Shown one piece after another: positions 31,303 to 39,024 of a stretch of DNA of 54,727 nt. The stretch lies in assembly GCA_017472085.1 (NCBI GenBank), contig JAFUQZ010000080.1, forward strand, positions 1 to 54,727, given 5' to 3'. This stretch comes from Akkermansia sp. (lineage in GTDB: Bacteria > Verrucomicrobiota > Verrucomicrobiia > Verrucomicrobiales > Akkermansiaceae). The notes beneath the pieces were generated by a model. That model saw only the letters and a list, made by a program, of their open reading frames with translations. It was not told where the DNA came from and did no database searches. The position numbers were made by a program, and so were the translations under genes. Position 1 is the stretch's first letter. Each line of letters opens with the position of its first letter.

Positions 31303-33501
31303 TCAGGCATCGTTCTGGAGGGCTTCCTCTGCCAGCATGCGGCAGGAGCGCAAATCCAGCTTGCCCGTGGGCAGCGTGGGGATGGACTCCACGGGAACCA
31401 CATACTTGGGCGCCCAGAGATTCGGGATGTTGTGGGCGGCCAGAGCCGTGCGGATTTCGGCCAGAATGGCCTTTTCCTCCGAGGAGCGCTGGTGCTGCGG
31501 CAGGGCAGAGAGGAGGACGAGCGCCTCACCTTTCTGCTCATCCGAAATGCCGGTCACAGCTATCTGCACGCCACCCTCAGCAGCCGGATCTATCTGCAGA
31601 GCCTCGCTGATGGCCTGCTCCACACCCTCATGGGGCACCATCTCGCCACCCACTTTGGAGAAGCGGGAAAGGCGGCCGCCCAGAGTAATGAAGCCGTTGA
31701 GGTCCATGGAACCGATATCGCCGGTCTTGAACCACCCATCGCGGAACAGCTCGGGATTCATCTCTTCCTTGCCCACATAACCGTTAAAAATGTTGGCACC
31801 CTTGAACCAGAGCATGCCCCGCTCGGAGAGCGGAATCTCACGCGTGTCATCATCCAGGTCGGTCACGCGCACAGCCAGGCCCGGCAGCGGAGCACCGATG
31901 CTGCGTTTCACCGTGCCGGGCACGTAGAAGGCAGAACCGGGAACGGCAGGAGCATCCGGCATGTTCACAGAGCAGACAGGGGCTGCCTCCGTCAGGCCAT
32001 AGCCCTCCAGCATCTCCACACCGCAGCGTTCCTTGAACTCGCGCTCCAGGTCAGGCTGCAGCTTCTCTGCACCCACGATGAAGTAATGAACCGACTTGAA
32101 GGTATCGTCCCCGGCGCGGCGCAGCATGGCACGGGCAAAGGTCGGGGTGGAGCACACCAGCGTCACCTTGTACTTCTCAATCAAATCGCAGAGGTTGCGG
32201 GCATCCGTCGGGTTCGGGTAGGAGATGACCGGATACCCCGTCAGCAGCGGCAGGAACATCGTCACGGTCAGACCGAAACTGTGGAAGATGGGCAGACTGC
32301 CCAGGAACACCTCCTCACCCAGCGGAATGCGGCTGGCACACTGGGCCACATTGGCCAGCACCATGCGGTGGGTCAGCACCACGCCCTTGGGCTCGCCGGA
32401 GGAACCGCTGGTGAAGAGCATCACGCACTCATCATTGTTGCGGCGGGCATCCGTATCAAAGCGCTTGCAGATGAAGTTCGCCGGAGCCATCTTGGCCATC
32501 AGCACATTGGCTATCAGCTTCTTCTTATCCAACCCGCCCAGCAGGTCCTCCACATAGATGCACTGCTCATGCGGCGGCCAGGGGAAGGCCTCCAGCTTCT
32601 GGCGGAACTTGCGGGCGGAGATGAAGGTCTGAAGCCCGGCCTGTCGCACGGTGCTCTCAAATGCCGCCTTCGAGGAGGCGTAATTGATGATGACGGGAGT
32701 CACCCCGGCCAGCATGCAGGAAAGCGTGCCTATCACACCACCCGCACCGGGCGGCAGAATAACACCCACGCGCGCCTCTCCCCGCTTCTTCAGCATGGGA
32801 GCCACCGTCATGGCCACACCCAGCGCCTTGAAGAACGGCAGCTCCGAGCCGGTCATGCCATCAATGATATTGACCTTACCGTTGGCACGCATGCTCCTGA
32901 CCACGGCGGATGTCACGGAACCGCACAGCTGCGGACAGGCTGCGAAGAGTTCCGCACCCTTGCTCATCCAGGCAGACAGCACGCGCTCACCGGTACGGGG
33001 ACCGGGATGCAGCTGCGGCATGATGCACATCTCCTCCCGGCAGGGCTGCGTGTTGTCATCACGGAACAACCCGTTCAGATTTTCCGTGTAATACCCCAGA
33101 AACACGGGGATGGGTGAAATATGCAGACTCCCCACAGCAGACAGGAACGGCGAGGGCACATCTGCCAGCGTGCCGCGGCACTTGGCCACCTGCCCCGGCA
33201 GGAACACCACGCTCTTGCCCTCTGCCATGCGATCCAGTATCTGTTCGCGCACGCGGCGGGAAGTCGTGTTGCGGAAATCAAAATATTCGATGTCTACCTT
33301 CTTCTTCTGCAGGTAGTCCATAATCTCCGGCGCAGGCGGGAATGTGGAGTCCACCAGGTAACAGACCTGGCCGTTGAGCAGATGGTGCAGCGCCTTCCCC
33401 GCCGCCACGCTCAGACGGTTGGGCATATAGAACGCCGGACTCTTCACATTTTCCTGCCCGCTGACATTCAGCGGATTATTCAGAACAGGGAGAATAGCCA
33501 T
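31303..33501 (-). CDS. AMP-binding acyl-ACP/acyl-CoA synthetase with degenerate acyltransferase region
   Basis: 732 residues. The C-terminal 500 are an adenylate-forming enzyme: VMLFTSGSSGEPKGVVLTHR (P-loop), LEGYGLTEAAPVCSVN and FKTGDIGSMDLNGFITLGGR. The N-terminal 210 or so residues align in position with the PlsC domain of Aas-type fused acyltransferase/ligases, but I see no HxxxxD catalytic motif; FLPGQVAKCRGTLADVP sits where the glycerophosphate-binding loop would be. It may recycle fatty acids to lysophospholipids or only activate them. ATG 33501 is chosen because TACAAT ends 7 bp upstream. Confidence 0.75.
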   Translation of the reverse strand: MAILPVLNNPLNVSGQENVKSPAFYMPNRLSVAAGKALHHLLNGQVCYLVDSTFPPAPEIMDYLQKKKVDIEYFDFRNTTSRRVREQILDRMAEGKSVVFLPGQVAKCRGTLADVPSPFLSAVGSLHISPIPVFLGYYTENLNGLFRDDNTQPCREEMCIMPQLHPGPRTGERVLSAWMSKGAELFAACPQLCGSVTSAVVRSMRANGKVNIIDGMTGSELPFFKALGVAMTVAPMLKKRGEARVGVILPPGAGGVIGTLSCMLAGVTPVIINYASSKAAFESTVRQAGLQTFISARKFRQKLEAFPWPPHEQCIYVEDLLGGLDKKKLIANVLMAKMAPANFICKRFDTDARRNNDECVMLFTSGSSGEPKGVVLTHRMVLANVAQCASRIPLGEEVFLGSLPIFHSFGLTVTMFLPLLTGYPVISYPNPTDARNLCDLIEKYKVTLVCSTPTFARAMLRRAGDDTFKSVHYFIVGAEKLQPDLEREFKERCGVEMLEGYGLTEAAPVCSVNMPDAPAVPGSAFYVPGTVKRSIGAPLPGLAVRVTDLDDDTREIPLSERGMLWFKGANIFNGYVGKEEMNPELFRDGWFKTGDIGSMDLNGFITLGGRLSRFSKVGGEMVPHEGVEQAISEALQIDPAAEGGVQIAVTGISDEQKGEALVLLSALPQHQRSSEEKAILAEIRTALAAHNIPNLWAPKYVVPVESIPTLPTGKLDLRSCRMLAEEALQNDA

Positions 33502-33538
33502 AATGTGTATTGTATTTCTTAAAAAAAACCGGGCCACG

Positions 33539-33579
33539 AAAAGACCACCCGCTTGTTGTTAAACGGGTGGTCTCTTTTT
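33539..33579. terminator. Terminator after the 345-residue outer-membrane protein gene
   Basis: Stem GACCACCCG / CGGGTGGTC (33543-33551, 33564-33572) with loop of 12, flanked by A and T runs. It ends the upstream minus gene and separates it from the AMP-binding gene. Confidence 0.8.
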
Positions 33580-33645
33580 ACCCGCAGGTATATTGTAACA
33601 TATAACCTGCCATTTTCCAGTAAATTCTTACTGCGTTCGGGTGAT

Positions 33646-34683
33646 TTAGAACGTGTAGGTCAGAGAGACGCTGCCCACCACACCGAAGTTCTTGAAGGGG
33701 ATGTTGTTGTCATCCTCAGAGTACTGACGGAATTCAGACTGCTTATTGGCCTTGATACCACCCTTGCCGAGCCAGTTGAAGCTCACACCGGGAGTCAGAA
33801 TCAGGTTCTTCTTGATGAACCAGGGGGTGGAGAACTTGATCCAGAAAGCCTGAGTTCCGTTAGCACAGGCGAAGTAGCGACTGTCAAAGTAGTCAGCCGT
33901 GGCGCTCATGGCGAACTCCAGCACACCGGCCACCTTGATATCCTCGGGAGTGCCGACGATGGGAGCCTTGAAGCGCACATACGGCTCAAACCACCAACCG
34001 GTGATACCCTGGCAGCTGAAGCTGGTCGTCACACCGACTGACACCCACTTGGCGGGCGTCCACTCGGGAGCAATGAAGAACTCATTCACGTTGGAAGCGC
34101 CCTGGTCGCGGTAGTGCTTGGCCATCACGCCCAGCAGACCGCCGTGCACGAACTTGTGACCGAAAGCCACGTTCCACTTCTCCTGCGTGTACTTGAAGTC
34201 ATGAACGAGAGCGAACTCGTTCTCGATGTTGCAGTTCTTAATCTTCTGAGGACCGGCGGCAGCCACGATGGCAGCCTTCTCCTCGGCAGACATGTTCATG
34301 AAGTACTGCATGGGAACCCCCATCTGCTGGGAAAGCTGAGATGCAGCAGCCATGAAGACCGTGTTGGGACCGGCATCCGGGTTACCGTAGAGCGTGTGAC
34401 CGGAGCAGGGAGCAGCGTAAGCAATCGTGCTGTTGAAGCTCCAGTATCCCTCGCGTCCAAAATCATAGCTTGTCTTCAGAGCGGCAAAACCGATACTGTC
34501 ACCCTGAGCCACAGAGTGCGTCAGAACATAACCGCGACCGGTGTAGTTGGTGGCATAGCCACCCGTCAGGGAACCGGAGAGACGCTTGAATTCCGGAGCC
34601 TGCTCAAGAGCAACGGCGGGAGTTCCGGCAAGGGCGGTCGTGCTCAGCAGAGCGGCGGCAATCAATGTATAGCTAAGTTTCAT
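33646..34683 (-). CDS. Probable outer-membrane beta-barrel protein
   Basis: 345 residues with signal peptide MKLSYTLIAAALLSTTALA. The mature chain has alternating aromatic strands (LSGSLTGGYATNYTGRGYVL, GYWSFNSTIAYA, WNVAFGHKFVHGGLLG) and ends GSVSLTYTF with a terminal Phe, as is usual for barrels inserted by BamA. Four Cys in the N-terminal half may form disulfides. Function is unknown. A strong promoter with an upstream array of TGTCAT boxes suggests high, regulated expression. Confidence 0.75.
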   Translation of the reverse strand: MKLSYTLIAAALLSTTALAGTPAVALEQAPEFKRLSGSLTGGYATNYTGRGYVLTHSVAQGDSIGFAALKTSYDFGREGYWSFNSTIAYAAPCSGHTLYGNPDAGPNTVFMAAASQLSQQMGVPMQYFMNMSAEEKAAIVAAAGPQKIKNCNIENEFALVHDFKYTQEKWNVAFGHKFVHGGLLGVMAKHYRDQGASNVNEFFIAPEWTPAKWVSVGVTTSFSCQGITGWWFEPYVRFKAPIVGTPEDIKVAGVLEFAMSATADYFDSRYFACANGTQAFWIKFSTPWFIKKNLILTPGVSFNWLGKGGIKANKQSEFRQYSEDDNNIPFKNFGVVGSVSLTYTF

Positions 34684-34750
34684 GTGTTATACGTGTTGTT
34701 TTTTGAAGGGATTCAGACCGCTCGTTTCATTTCGGTCGTTCTCCGCGCTC

Positions 34751-34779
34751 AGATTAGCTTTTCTAACGGATTTTGTCAA
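34751..34779 (-). promoter_or_regulatory. Promoter of the outer-membrane protein gene
   Basis: Minus strand TTGACA (34779-34774), spacer 17, TAATCT (34756-34751), giving a leader of about 65 nt without a Shine-Dalgarno site. Confidence 0.75.
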
Positions 34780-34805
34780 GAAAATATGCTAGAGCATAGT
34801 CTATT

Positions 34806-34886
34806 TGTCATACTTTTTATTCTTTTCTGTCATATTTTTGGGTATTTTTGGGGTTTTGTCTGTCATTTTTGTCTTTTTCGTGTCAT
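34806..34886. promoter_or_regulatory. Four phased TGTCAT-T-rich boxes upstream of the outer-membrane protein promoter
   Basis: TGTCAT occurs at 34806, 34828, 34861 and 34881, each followed by a T-rich stretch. Distances of 22, 33 and 20 bp are near whole helical turns. The boxes lie 27-107 bp upstream of the -35 box on the minus strand, where an activator or curved DNA would act. No known regulator is matched. Confidence 0.45.
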
Positions 34887-34959
34887 TTTCTTGAATTTCA
34901 CTGCACACACACGAGCGGATATGACGCTACGCTGGCAACATACCGCCGCAAATCAGGTC

Positions 34960-34996
34960 AAAAAAAAGGAACCCCCGCAAGGATTCCCCTTTTTTT
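34960..34996. terminator. Bidirectional terminator
   Basis: Eight A, a stem around GGAA...TTCC and seven T. It lies 27 bp after the stop at 35023 in the shifted frame of the minus-strand secreted-protein gene. Confidence 0.75.
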
Positions 34997-35022
34997 GCAT
35001 ACAAACGCGCCGCAGAGGCGGT

Positions 35023-35368
35023 TCAATTTCCGTTTTGGCGCAGGTCTCTGCCGCTGATGATGGGCCGATAAACGGGCTGCGGCGCCGCACAATATTCTCT
35101 CGTGGTGGGGAGATATGCTTTTTTCAGACGCTTTGCCCCCCCGGACGGAGGCAGCCCGAGAGCGATTGGCCTGCACCCGCGCAGCCCGATTCTGAGCCGA
35201 CGCAGTCTTGGCAGGATGAGCCCGCGCACGCGCCGGACGAACGGCAACCCGATTCAGACTCTTATAAAAGGCAGCCGCCGGGGCTGCAAACGCAGCCTCT
35301 GCCACCGATGCAACAGAACTGCACACCGCCACCAACACTGACAATACTGTAATATAAATTTTATACAT
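35023..35368 (-). pseudogene. Secreted basic protein gene with apparent frameshift at a G7 tract
   Basis: ATG 35368 opens a frame with signal peptide MYKIYITVLSVLVAVCSSVASVAEA and an Arg/Ala-rich mature part. At a run of seven C on the plus strand (35142-35148) the frame continues as unlikely sequence that runs straight through the terminator to 34958. Dropping one base there gives a natural tail (RLKKAYLPTTREYC, APQPVYRPIISGRDLRQNGN) with a stop at 35023, just before the terminator. So the gene is either broken, phase-variable by slippage, or affected by a sequencing error. A promoter-like TTGCAT-16-TATGGT lies about 105 bp upstream of the ATG. Confidence 0.45.
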
Positions 35369-35595
35369 AACCTGTTCTGCCGAATCGCGCACCTCTGCTT
35401 TTCTGCATCCATTCCAACGGCTGCAGGCGCATTCGGAGCCCCTTCCCTCCCCGGTTCGGCTGAGCGACCATACCACTTTCTCGAATATATGCAAGCAAAA
35501 ACAGCTACATACTGTCGCTATCCACGTGTGTCACAAATCTTTGGGAGACATGCAAAAAAAGGCGAAAAAAAGTCGGTTTATCGTCACTTTTTATC

Positions 35596-35623
35596 TTGTC
35601 AAACACTCAGGATATGCTATATT
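35596..35623 (+). promoter_or_regulatory. Promoter of the small lipoprotein gene
   Basis: TTGTCA (35596-35601), spacer 16, TATATT (35618-35623); leader of about 65 nt, A-rich before the ATG. Confidence 0.65.
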
Positions 35624-35693
35624 GGTAGAGTTCCCCGCCGCAGTTATGTGCGGCAAAAGGAACGCATTAACAACAAACCAAAAGAATACAACC

Positions 35694-35822
35694 ATGAAGT
35701 ACATTACCATGCTCGCCCTCACGGCAGCTGCTTTCGTTTCCTGCCAGCAGCAGCAACAGCAGCAGACTCCTCCTCCGTCTGACCCCGTTCCGCCGCCCCC
35801 CGTGGAACCCGTCAAGAAGTAA
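35694..35822 (+). CDS. Small Gln/Pro-rich lipoprotein
   Basis: 42 residues: signal peptide MKYITMLALTAAAFVSC with a lipobox-like FVSC, then seven Gln and a Pro-rich tail (PPPSDPVPPPPVEPVKK). The Gln run is encoded by a CAG/CAA triplet tract that could vary in length. A promoter upstream and a strong terminator downstream make it a real small transcription unit. Such entericidin-sized lipoproteins anchor in a membrane; no function is known. Confidence 0.75.
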   Translation: MKYITMLALTAAAFVSCQQQQQQQTPPPSDPVPPPPVEPVKK

Positions 35823-35844
35823 GAGCATTCGTCAATTTAACAGA

Positions 35845-35880
35845 AAAGCGCATCCGTTCACTCGGGTGCGCTTTTTTTTC
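35845..35880 (+). terminator. Terminator of the small lipoprotein gene
   Basis: Stem AGCGCATCCG / CGGGTGCGCT with loop of six, followed by eight T. Confidence 0.9.
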
Positions 35881-35894
35881 TGCGTCGCACCAAA

Positions 35895-35920
35895 GAAAAA
35901 CCCCGCCTTGCAGCGGGGTT
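35895..35920 (-). terminator. Terminator of the M3 peptidase operon
   Basis: Stem AACCCCGC / GCGGGGTT; read on the minus strand it is followed by TTTTTC. It lies back to back with the lipoprotein terminator. Confidence 0.85.
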
Positions 35921-35946
35921 GAAGCGTATTCGCTCTGCGGAGGGGC

Positions 35947-38031
35947 TCAGCAGATGCCGCAGCGCTTCAGGAGCGCTTCGGGGTCCGGGTCGCGCTGCAT
36001 GAAGTCGCGGAAAAGCTCCGCTGCGGGGCGGGAATTGCCCTGAGAGAGGATACAGCGGCGGAAATCACGCCCGGTGGCGGGGTTGAAGATACCTTCCTTC
36101 GTAAAGCGGGAGAAAGCATCGGCCTCCAGCATCTCGGCCCATTTGTAGGAATAGTAACCCGCCTCGTACCCGCCGTCGAAGATGTGGTTGAACGCCCGCA
36201 GCATGCTGAAGGTCTGCTCCGTGACCGGCACGCGGTAGTCGGCCAGGATTTCGCGGTCCACTTCCTCGATATTGCGGTTGAGGTAAGCGGCGGTGTTGGT
36301 GTGCAGCTCCAGATCCAGCTTACCGAAACAGAGCTGGCGCATGAAAAACGAGGCCGCGCCGTAATTGCGGGCCGCCAGCATCTTGGTTTTCAGCTCTGCG
36401 GGCATCAGCTCCCCGCTCTGCCAGTGGCGGGCATAGCGGTCGATGGCCTCACTCTCCCAGGTCCAGTTCTCGTTAATCTGGCTGGGCAGCTCCACAAAGT
36501 CCCAGGCCACATTGCAGCCGGAAAGGCTCTTCACCTCCACATTACTGAGCACCTGGTGCAGCAGGTGGCCGAACTCGTGGAACACGGTCTCCACCTCATA
36601 ATGACTGAGCAGAGCGGGTTTATCACCCACGGGGCGGCTCATGTTGCCGCACATGAGGGCCAGATGCGGCAGGCGCGGAGCACCATTCACGGGCGGCAGC
36701 CCGGTGGAAAGACAGTTCATCCACGCCCCGGCGCGCTTGGATTCGCGCGGGTACCAGTCGGCATAGAAAGAGCCGAGGTGCTCGTTGCTCTCCTCATCGT
36801 AGACCTCATAGAAGAGCACCTCCGGGTGCCAGACCTCCACCGCCCCCTCCGGCAGGGTTTCACCCTCTGCCACACAGGCGGTAGTGCGGGAAACAAAGCG
36901 GATACCGTACAACCCGGCATAGATGGAGAACATGCCGTCCAGCACGCCTTGCATGGAGTAGTAGGGCCGCAGCTCCTCCGTGTCGAAATCGTAGAGTGCC
37001 TTGCGGCGTTTTTCGCTCCAGTAGGAGATGTCCCAGGGCTTCATGACGGGGATGGAAGCCCCGGTCTGCTCCTCTGCATAGCGGCGGATGGCCTCCTGCT
37101 CCTCCACAAAGGCGGCCTTCACACGGGCGTGCAGGTCGTTGATGAAATTCAGCGCTGTGATACCGCTGCCGGCCATGCGGCGGGAGGTCACATAGTCAGA
37201 GTAGCGCTCATAGCCCAGCAGGGCGGCCTTTTCCACCCGCAGCGTCAGGATTTTGTTGATAAGCTCGGCATTATCATAATCACCTGTGCCCTTGGCACCC
37301 ATGGCACGCCAGACGCGCTCGCGCAGGGATTCGCAGTCCGCGAAGGTCATCACCGGCTGAACGGAAGTGAATTGCAGCGTGAAGCGCCACTGCGGGGCTT
37401 CCTCTGTGCCGTGCCCCTTGGCCAGAGCATCCAGACGAGCCGTCTCGCGGGCAGATTCGGGCAGACCGGCAATTTCGGCAGGGTCGGCAGTCACGTATTC
37501 CCAGGCATTGGTGGAATCCAGCACGTTTTCACCGAATTTCTGAGAGAGCTGCGCCAGCTCCGTAGACAGCTCCGCATAGCGCAGCTTGGCCTCATCCGGC
37601 AAATCCGCCCCGCTCTCACGGAAATCGGCCAGCGTTTCCTGAATGAAGCGCTGCTTCACCGGGGAAAGCTCCTGCACCCAGGGTCGGGTGGCAGCGTCTT
37701 TCAGCACGGCATAGAGCCGGGGATTGAGCGTCACGCTGCTGGAGAACATGACCACCTCCGGCATCAGCTCATTCATCACCTCTCGGCAGGCGGGCGAATC
37801 CATGACGGATTGCAGGTGCGAGAGCCTCTGCCAGCCGCGCATGAGGGCGGCACTACTCTCCTCCAGCGCGGCAAAGGTGTTATCCCAGGTCGGCTCCTGC
37901 ACGGCACAAATGGCCTCAACGGCGGCTTTGGCCTGCTCTATGGCCTGCGGGATTTCCACACGCGCGCGCTCCGGGGTAAGCCGACTCCACGCCGGCATCA
38001 GCGTATCTTCCAAAAAAGGAGTATCAGTCAT
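35947..38031 (-). CDS. M3 family oligopeptidase (PrlC/Dcp-like)
   Basis: 694 residues, a cytosolic thimet-oligopeptidase-type zinc peptidase. The active site is ETVFHEFGHLLHQV at about residue 480 (HExxH). The third ligand Glu follows in the NENWTWESEA region. Flanking family motifs GNMSRP and FDGGYEAGYYSYKWAEMLEAD are present, the latter close to the C-terminus as in PrlC and Dcp. It degrades short peptides, including signal-peptide remnants. It is the second gene after the ankyrin gene, with a heptamer array between them. Confidence 0.9.
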   Translation of the reverse strand: MTDTPFLEDTLMPAWSRLTPERARVEIPQAIEQAKAAVEAICAVQEPTWDNTFAALEESSAALMRGWQRLSHLQSVMDSPACREVMNELMPEVVMFSSSVTLNPRLYAVLKDAATRPWVQELSPVKQRFIQETLADFRESGADLPDEAKLRYAELSTELAQLSQKFGENVLDSTNAWEYVTADPAEIAGLPESARETARLDALAKGHGTEEAPQWRFTLQFTSVQPVMTFADCESLRERVWRAMGAKGTGDYDNAELINKILTLRVEKAALLGYERYSDYVTSRRMAGSGITALNFINDLHARVKAAFVEEQEAIRRYAEEQTGASIPVMKPWDISYWSEKRRKALYDFDTEELRPYYSMQGVLDGMFSIYAGLYGIRFVSRTTACVAEGETLPEGAVEVWHPEVLFYEVYDEESNEHLGSFYADWYPRESKRAGAWMNCLSTGLPPVNGAPRLPHLALMCGNMSRPVGDKPALLSHYEVETVFHEFGHLLHQVLSNVEVKSLSGCNVAWDFVELPSQINENWTWESEAIDRYARHWQSGELMPAELKTKMLAARNYGAASFFMRQLCFGKLDLELHTNTAAYLNRNIEEVDREILADYRVPVTEQTFSMLRAFNHIFDGGYEAGYYSYKWAEMLEADAFSRFTKEGIFNPATGRDFRRCILSQGNSRPAAELFRDFMQRDPDPEALLKRCGIC

Positions 38032-38034
38032 TGT

Positions 38035-38069
38035 GAGTTACGAGTTATGAATTACGAGTTACGAATGAT
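38035..38069. repeat. Five-unit heptamer array (GAGTTAC type)
   Basis: Units GAGTTAC, GAGTTAT, GAATTAC, GAGTTAC and GAATGAT follow each other without gap. The array fills the junction between the M3 peptidase start (38031) and the ankyrin gene, whose stop codon lies inside it. Confidence 0.85.
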
Positions 38070-38688
38070 GACAATGGCACTCGCCGCCGCAGTCACAGTC
38101 GTGCCCGTGGTGGTGCTCATGCCCGCAGGTGCAGTGGTGCTGCGGCTGCCCGTTATCGCCCTCCGGATCCAGATCGGCATCCTCAATCTCCGGCGGCAGC
38201 GGGGCATCATCCTCCGGGTGGTAGGGCGGCTCCAGCTTCGCCGCCAGCGAGGGTGTGGCGGCTACCTCTGCTGCAAAGCGGCCATGCACGTTGCGCGTGC
38301 GCAGGTTGGCACCGGCGGCCAGCAGGCGGTCCACAATCGTCTCATAGCCATAGTGAGCGGCCAGATGCAGCGGCGGCTGGCCGTAGGCATTGCGGGCATT
38401 CACATCTGCACCGACAGCCAGCAGCAGAATGATGAGCCCCTCATCCGGCTCCACCCCCATGGCGGCCAGATCCGGGGAGAGGTCAATTTCATCCTGCAAC
38501 AGCAGCGTGGCCGCCTGGCGCAGCTCGGCGGGGTCATCGCAGCGCATCAGCACCTCCAGGAACTCCTGTACCGGCTCATCAAAATCATCCGGATCCAGGT
38601 CGGCAGCCATATCGCGCAGCTCCTCCACAGAGACGCGCGGCTTCTCGTCCTCCTCAATCGTCACACTGTTCCATTGCAAATCACTCAT
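38059..38688 (-). CDS. Ankyrin-repeat protein with His/Cys-rich metal-binding-like tail
   Basis: 209 residues. The first third is acidic (RDMAADLDPDDFDEPVQEF). Ankyrin repeats occupy about 85-140 (GADVNARNAYGQPPLHLAAHYG, VDRLLAAGANLRTRNVHGRF). The C-terminal 27 residues hold 11 His and 6 Cys, with HHCTCGHEHHHGHDCDCGG, which is suited to Zn, Ni or Cu binding as in metallochaperone tails. No signal peptide. The start is supported by a promoter whose -10 box (TAGGAT) ends 6 bp before ATG. The function is unknown. Confidence 0.78.
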   Translation of the reverse strand: MSDLQWNSVTIEEDEKPRVSVEELRDMAADLDPDDFDEPVQEFLEVLMRCDDPAELRQAATLLLQDEIDLSPDLAAMGVEPDEGLIILLLAVGADVNARNAYGQPPLHLAAHYGYETIVDRLLAAGANLRTRNVHGRFAAEVAATPSLAAKLEPPYHPEDDAPLPPEIEDADLDPEGDNGQPQHHCTCGHEHHHGHDCDCGGECHCHHS

Positions 38689-38694
38689 GCACCT

Positions 38695-38723
38695 ATCCTA
38701 CCGCAAACCGCCCCGGAACGCAA
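38695..38723 (-). promoter_or_regulatory. Promoter of the ankyrin-M3 peptidase operon
   Basis: Minus strand TTGCGT (38723-38718), spacer 17, TAGGAT (38700-38695), then 6 bp to ATG 38688: leaderless arrangement. Confidence 0.5.
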
Positions 38724-38788
38724 CGTCAAAGCATTGCATACTGCCATCGCCTGAGTAAAACCGCGGCCGCCGTACGTAACCTCACGTG

Positions 38789-38805
38789 TCGCATTTCTAA
38801 TGCGA
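38789..38805. promoter_or_regulatory. TCGCATT-N3-AATGCGA palindrome, copy 1
   Basis: TCGCATT-TCT-AATGCGA in the 336-bp gap before the PEP-CTERM gene, divergent from the ankyrin operon. It is the same palindrome as at 38930 and 54491, with the middle three bases inverted relative to copy 2. Confidence 0.6.
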
Positions 38806-38858
38806 TGTCCAGCAAAATGATTGTAAAAACTTCAATTAAAATAAATAAGAGCAATTTA

Positions 38859-38887
38859 TTAAACTACCATACAGGTGGCAATATGCA
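38859..38887 (+). promoter_or_regulatory. Candidate promoter of the PEP-CTERM gene
   Basis: TTAAAC (38859-38864), spacer 17, TATGCA (38882-38887), between palindrome copies 1 and 2. It would give a leader of about 130 nt that contains copy 2 as a 12-bp stem. It is moderate in quality. Confidence 0.35.
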
Positions 38888-38929
38888 CGCTAAAATTCTC
38901 GCATCTCATTGCTGCACAACGGCGTAACA

Positions 38930-38956
38930 GTCTATCGCATTAGAAATGCGATAGAC
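38930..38956. promoter_or_regulatory. TCGCATT-N3-AATGCGA palindrome, copy 2 (extended)
   Basis: Arms GTCTATCGCATT / AATGCGATAGAC around AGA: 12 perfect pairs, the longest of the three copies. It could be an operator or, if transcribed, a leader hairpin. Confidence 0.65.
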
Positions 38957-39024
38957 TGCCGACGGGCTGCTCACTTGCATCAGCCTGTCACGTCACCCAA
39001 AAATCACTTACAAAGAGCAACAAC

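Noticed and set aside
34114..35352. 412-codon plus-strand frame covering the gap between the outer-membrane gene and the lipoprotein
   Set aside because: It is antisense to the barrel gene in its first half and crosses promoter and terminator signals; composition is not protein-like.
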